Shown: in pieces, positions 58,526 to 64,000 of the stretch | Position numbering within the stretch: position 1 is the stretch's first letter | Layout: each line of letters begins with the position of its first letter | Origin: Diphasiastrum complanatum | Lineage: Eukaryota > Streptophyta > Lycopodiopsida > Lycopodiales > Lycopodiaceae | Direction of reading: 5' to 3' | Length of the DNA stretch: 64,000 nucleotides | NCBI GenBank assembly: GCA_029204225.1 | Contig: CM055099.1 | Span: 52,347,298 to 52,411,297 of the forward strand | Translations under genes and position numbers: made by a program | Notes under the pieces: generated by a model | The model's input: only the letters and a program-made list of their open reading frames with translations | The model's database searches: none | Told to the model about the DNA's origin: nothing

Positions 58526-59650
58526 GGCCCAAAAGCAGGGAGAAGAGCACCACTTTCCCCACAAAATATTTGCAGGAATGGTACGGAGGGGCGCACTAGC
58601 TGGGCACTATTTTGGAGCCTAAATCTGCAATTTTTCACCAAAACCACAGTTTAAATCATTTTTTCTTGATGCATAAAGCTTTTCTTGCATTCCTTCTACT
58701 GTTTTTGCACATTTCAAATGCAATAAGGGCGTCTTTACAACTATTCCAAACTCCTAAAACCTGAACCCTGTTTTCTATAGAAAACAGAAGTTCAACAGTG
58801 TATTACTATGCAAAAGTCTCTTCCTATTGTTGTTTTTGCAATAAGAATAGCTTTAGGTCGCTGTAAAGGTTGCTTAATCCTCAGTTTGTGTTACACAAAT
58901 GCATAAGCAAGTAATTTTTACAGATTTACATGTGCATAGGTTCTTTCATAACTGAAAAACAGGGTGCATGCTGCTCAAATTTTTCCAAAACACGATTTGC
59001 AAGCTACCCCTCCTTAACCACAGGATGGGCTTTACAGTAGTTCATACCATCACAAAGATGGCTTTACTGAATTACTCCAACCTGCAAAACACTGATAATT
59101 TGAAGAAAACTCCAGCATAAACCTGTAAATCAGAAAGAACTGCCATGCAGATCCTGTAAAAACCACCAACACTCACAGCCAGTGATTAATCTTTTTTGTG
59201 CTTCTTTTCTTGCTTTTCCTCTAATTCAAGCCAAGACTGGCCCAATAAAAAAGAAAAGACAGCCAACAAAACCACCTAAACCACTGTGTAAAGAACAAAA
59301 AGCCAAAAAAATCATCATTTACTCTTATCGATCCCGTTGCTAACGGAAAAGTGTCCCTAATAAAGTAAACGGCAACACAAGTGAATTGAAAACCGAAAAT
59401 TTACTTCCTGAAAACCAATATGAAGTGTCTAAACATCGAACCGATTATATACCTGGTAGTGCACTTACCACACAACCGATTACACTTCAAACAAGGAAAT
59501 CAACGAGAAGCATAATCTGCACTTCACCGCATCATTGCATACTCCACTGAATTCTCGAAATAGCGTTGAGATTCCATATCACACAACAGAAAAATTCTCA
59601 CAATTCGAGATTTCTTCTTGAACACAAATCAATGGCAAAACGTGCTCAGA
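55060..59650. other. Non-coding interior of the gypsy element
   Basis: No gag, protease, RT or RNase H motif is visible on either strand. It includes poly-C runs (58271-58282 and 58369-58377) and a GA microsatellite. Confidence 0.6.
58470..58521. repeat. (GA)n microsatellite
   Basis: About 26 GA units inside the gypsy element's interior. Confidence 0.97.
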
Positions 59651-59653
59651 ATT

Positions 59654-59667
59654 GGCTCCGAAACCAA
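59654..59667 (-). promoter_or_regulatory. Primer-binding site of the gypsy element
   Basis: TTGGTTTCGGAGCC on the minus strand, next to the 5' LTR end; similar to the initiator-methionine tRNA complement TGGTATCAGAGC common in plant LTR elements. Confidence 0.65.
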
Positions 59668-60135
59668 TATAAAGTCCTCAATCCAAGGATCCTATTCTAA
59701 GCATGCCAAACACAAGCAACACAAGGGAACTTGATGGTGGACAAACCAACCCAACCAAACCTAAATCGAACGGATCTAGCCCCCAAGCTATAGATCAATC
59801 ACTCAGAGAGGAATGAGGCATCACACCAGCAGCATCCTGCCACCGGTCATGCTATCAAGCATACACTAGTGAGAGCCCCATGCACCACTAGTAGTGCACA
59901 GTGACACCTCACTGGACACCTCTGCAGCCTATCTGGGCCACGTCATCCAGTTCCCCAATGACTCACTGATAGACCCATACAAATCCACCATCAAGTGTTT
60001 AGGCCTACAACCATTAATTATGACCATGTACACATAAGGGCCCCAATTACCTTATAGTCACAATTAACTTACGGGTTGTTGGTCTACCGGTCCCTAGCGT
60101 GGATACGCTACCCGAGACCAGTCATGGGCATGACA
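59668..60135 (-). repeat. 5' LTR of the gypsy element
   Basis: 468 bp, closely similar to the 3' LTR; ends at TGACA/CTTAT, where the second copy of the target-site duplication begins. Confidence 0.92.
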
Positions 60136-60632
60136 CTTATGGTGGATGTCGACCTGTTCTTTAAGAACAGATCACGGCAATAACATCTTAGAATAACTGA
60201 TCAAGTGCACTCACAAATGCATCTAAGACTTCTTTGTAGCCTAACATCTGCAAACTTTCTTTTGCAAATGATTGAGCTTCTCTGCAAGAATTGTATCAGA
60301 AAATCACCTTTTGACACATTTAGCCAGTTAATTTTCAAAATTACTATCAGAGGTTACTGGAAAACGCAATTATTCACTCATCAGTCAGCACTTTGCTTAC
60401 ATGGCAACGCCTTCCATTATCAGCAGATACAAAATTTATACTAAACGTTTCAAGCTGAACAGAAAGTGGAATTCTCAGATTTCTACTAGTGGCAAACCAA
60501 TTTTTAACTAAAAATGCTCAAAGCACGTCATTTGTAATCATCACATGCTCAAGATAGCTGGTAAGAAGTGGAGATACTTTTGCATTTGTAGTTTAAAGTG
60601 TGTGCACTTCATGCAATGTCCCGATCCCATTC

Positions 60633-62279
<1,647 letters not shown>

Positions 62280-62806
62280 CTAATAAACTGAAACGCATAC
62301 TCATTCAACTAAAGTCAATGGAAGGAATATTCCATGAGATGTGAAACTAAGAAACCTTCTTCCCATTTCAATTGAAAAACTATCATTCATTATTTTCTTT
62401 TTCAGATTTATGAAGTGAAAGTTGCTTATTAATCCTGAAGGTTTGTTTCCAAGATTTTATCAGTCTCTATGAATTGAATGATTTTTCCAACTTTTTATCA
62501 ATCTTGTTATCAATTTCGAAACGTGTCCTGCTAAGTCTCTGTTTATCAGCAATCCACCTCCACCGCTTCTTGTCTTCCCAGATACTTTCTTTGCTCTGCT
62601 CATAAAGCATGCAAAAATAGACTCGTCTGCTCACGATAAATTAAGAAGAACCATTTTTATAAAGACCTCCACCAAGGATCTTAAGTTTTGATCAAGAACT
62701 TAAGATATACCAGAACTTCTTTACCAGAACTTCTTTACAAGAAGTTCTGCTTCTGGCTTCCCTTAACTATCCAACACCACCTGAGTTTCTAGGATAGCAT
62801 TTTATC

Positions 62807-63500
62807 CTACTGTCGAACTGCAACCTCTGCGTCTGCAATGGCTCTGGGAGCGAAGATGGACACATAGTAGTCCCTACCCCCCAGCCTTGTAGTGCGGCCC
62901 CATCTACCTCTCCCTCTCCCTCTTTCAAATGCCTGATGTGGTGCCGGTATGGTCACGGCTGGAGGGGCTGTCGAGGTAGGCCGGGTACTAGGCCCTGCCT
63001 CGTCTACAGCTCTGTCCTCTGAGCCATGGGAAGCGAGGAGTGAGCGGATGGCAACTGGGGGGCGTGATGTGGTGGCCTCTGGCTGTGTCGCCGTGACTGC
63101 ATCTCGATCTACCAAAAAGACAAATTACAATGCAATTTAGAAATTAGATGATCAATGATCGTTGAACTTAAAACTTCAAACTTGATGTATCATGTGAGTT
63201 AAAACTTAAAACTTGATCAATGTTTGAAGTGTAAGAGTCTTAGAGTTGAATGTTAAATGTTTACCTGTCGATCTGAGCCCCATCCTCGAAGGGCCAACCT
63301 CCTCCGATGCAACAAGGGTGAGTAGCGTGTCAGGAGCATGCAAGCAAGGGGCAATCTTGTACCCCCTCAAACGTAACAAATGTGCCCTGATGCGTGTGGG
63401 CCCTCCAGTGTAAGACTGGTGACAGTATCTGCAAGTCCATCTCTTTGTGCCCGATGTGCCATAGGCCGCAGCGATGGTGACGTGATCCCACAAGGGATCC
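62807..63500 (-). CDS. BED-type zinc-finger reading frame, 5' end unresolved
   Basis: Two exons, about 63500-63265 and 63108-62807, join through donor CGACAG/gtaaac and acceptor tttttggtag. The first gives DPLWDHVTIAAAYG, then WTCRYCHQSYTGGPTRIRAH and LLRLRGYKIAPC, a BED finger (C-x2-C, then H and C ligands) of the kind at the N-terminus of plant hAT transposases. The second is Ala/Pro/Thr-rich, has an RGRGRGRWGR patch and stops at 62807 without any hAT catalytic core. No ATG is in frame before the finger; upstream lies a (GA)n tract on this strand. It may be a hAT remnant or a small BED-finger gene, placed upstream of the ADH exons in the same orientation. Confidence 0.5.
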
Positions 63501-63519
63501 CTATCCCCTCGGCATGGTG

Positions 63520-63571
<52 letters not shown>
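63520..63571. repeat. (TC)n microsatellite
   Basis: About 25 CT units with one TT interruption near 63531. Confidence 0.97.
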
Positions 63572-63576
<5 letters not shown>

Positions 63577-63705
63577 GATAATACCTATGTAGTATATCGG
63601 GTACCCTAAATTCTAAAACCCTCCAAAGTTCTAACTTCTAACTAAGTAGCTACCCAGGCCACGCACCCCTCTCACAATGCCCAGGCCCCACACTGAACCC
63701 CATCA

Positions 63706-64000
63706 GGATTCAACACACACACAGTGTCACACACACAAAATATCACACAGTGCGTGCACACACACACACACACACACACAGTGCACACACACACAATCTC
63801 AGTGCACACACACACTCTCAAAACACACACTCACACAGTGCACACGATCACTCACACATATGTCACACACGCACAAAATCTCAAGACACACACACACACA
63901 CAATATCATAATATCACACACACACTCTCTTCACACACAATCACTGATTCACTCACACACATCAAAAGACACACATACACACACACACATACACACACAC
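63706..64000. repeat. CA-rich compound microsatellite
   Basis: CACA runs broken by CAGTG, TCTCA and TATCA elements, continuing to the window edge. No coding potential. Confidence 0.95.

Larger units (their letters stand above)
53911..60135 (-). mobile_element. Non-autonomous Ty3/gypsy element with LTR pair and TSD
   Basis: LTRs at 53911-54402 (3' LTR) and 59668-60135 (5' LTR) are direct repeats, flanked by the 5-bp duplication CTTAT (53906-53910 and 60136-60140). In element orientation the LTR starts TGTCATGCCC and ends ACTTTATA. A PBS (59654-59667) and a PPT (54403-54415) adjoin the LTRs. The 5.3-kb interior has lost gag, protease, RT and RNase H; only an integrase C-terminus and chromodomain remain next to the 3' LTR. 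The LTRs differ by a 26-bp indel and few substitutions, so the insertion is fairly recent. It must have moved with proteins supplied by an autonomous relative. Confidence 0.9.

Noticed and set aside
63706-64000. Possible CRISPR-like spaced repeat array
   Set aside because: The repeated units are CA microsatellite of irregular length without fixed repeats and spacers, in a plant genome.

Overview
The window is nuclear DNA of a flowering plant (at least a seed plant). The reasons are GT-AG introns, a 16-exon plant-type oxysterol-binding-protein-related gene, the 3' half of a class III alcohol dehydrogenase gene, Ty1/copia and Ty3/gypsy remnants, hAT-type MITEs, a tRNA-derived SINE and many long GA/CA microsatellites. 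I cannot name the species. The base composition is AT-rich and most of the sequence is non-coding or repeat.

Bases 1-10.6 kb hold what looks like one large decayed DNA transposon with four genes in two convergent pairs. A plus-strand RNase H-like transposase (about 374-2700) faces a minus-strand gene of unknown function (4260-2782). A plus-strand gene that fuses a histone H3-like domain to a C48 (Ulp1-type) SUMO/ubiquitin-like protease (6070-8218, four exons) faces a minus-strand gene whose C-terminus looks ubiquitin-like (10138-8908). The divergent centre (4.27-6.06 kb) and the second intron of the H3-protease gene carry at least nine cassettes of about 70 bp. Each cassette is an inverted pair of one degenerate 17-18 bp motif, close to ATATCGGTTCAACGCGC. 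The histone-protease fusion, its ubiquitin-like neighbour and the hairpin cassettes are the most unusual content of the window. This copy is broken: the transposase is frameshifted and the fusion gene has three in-frame stops.

Bases 12.2-38.3 kb (minus strand) are a single apparently intact gene for an oxysterol-binding-protein-related lipid-transfer protein: PH domain, coiled coil and OSBP domain with the EQVSHHPP signature split by an intron. The sixteen exons join in phase to 1024 codons plus a stop. Its introns carry two hAT-like MITEs, a SINE and a 69-bp duplication of a splice junction. Its 10.4-kb third intron is packed with retrotransposon relics, including two copia elements placed head to head as a large imperfect palindrome. 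Tandem repeats lie just upstream of its start codon.

Bases 38.4-53.9 kb are gene-poor: microsatellites, small inverted repeats, a rearranged copia relic (48.3-49.95 kb) and decayed open frames. Bases 53.9-60.1 kb are a non-autonomous gypsy element with two LTRs, a 5-bp target-site duplication (CTTAT), a PBS and a PPT; only the integrase C-terminus and chromodomain remain of its coding region. Bases 60.6-62.2 kb (minus) hold the last six exons of a class III alcohol dehydrogenase (S-nitrosoglutathione reductase) gene, whose 5' exons are not in the window. Bases 62.8-63.5 kb (minus) hold a BED-type zinc-finger reading frame, and the window ends in CA-rich microsatellite.
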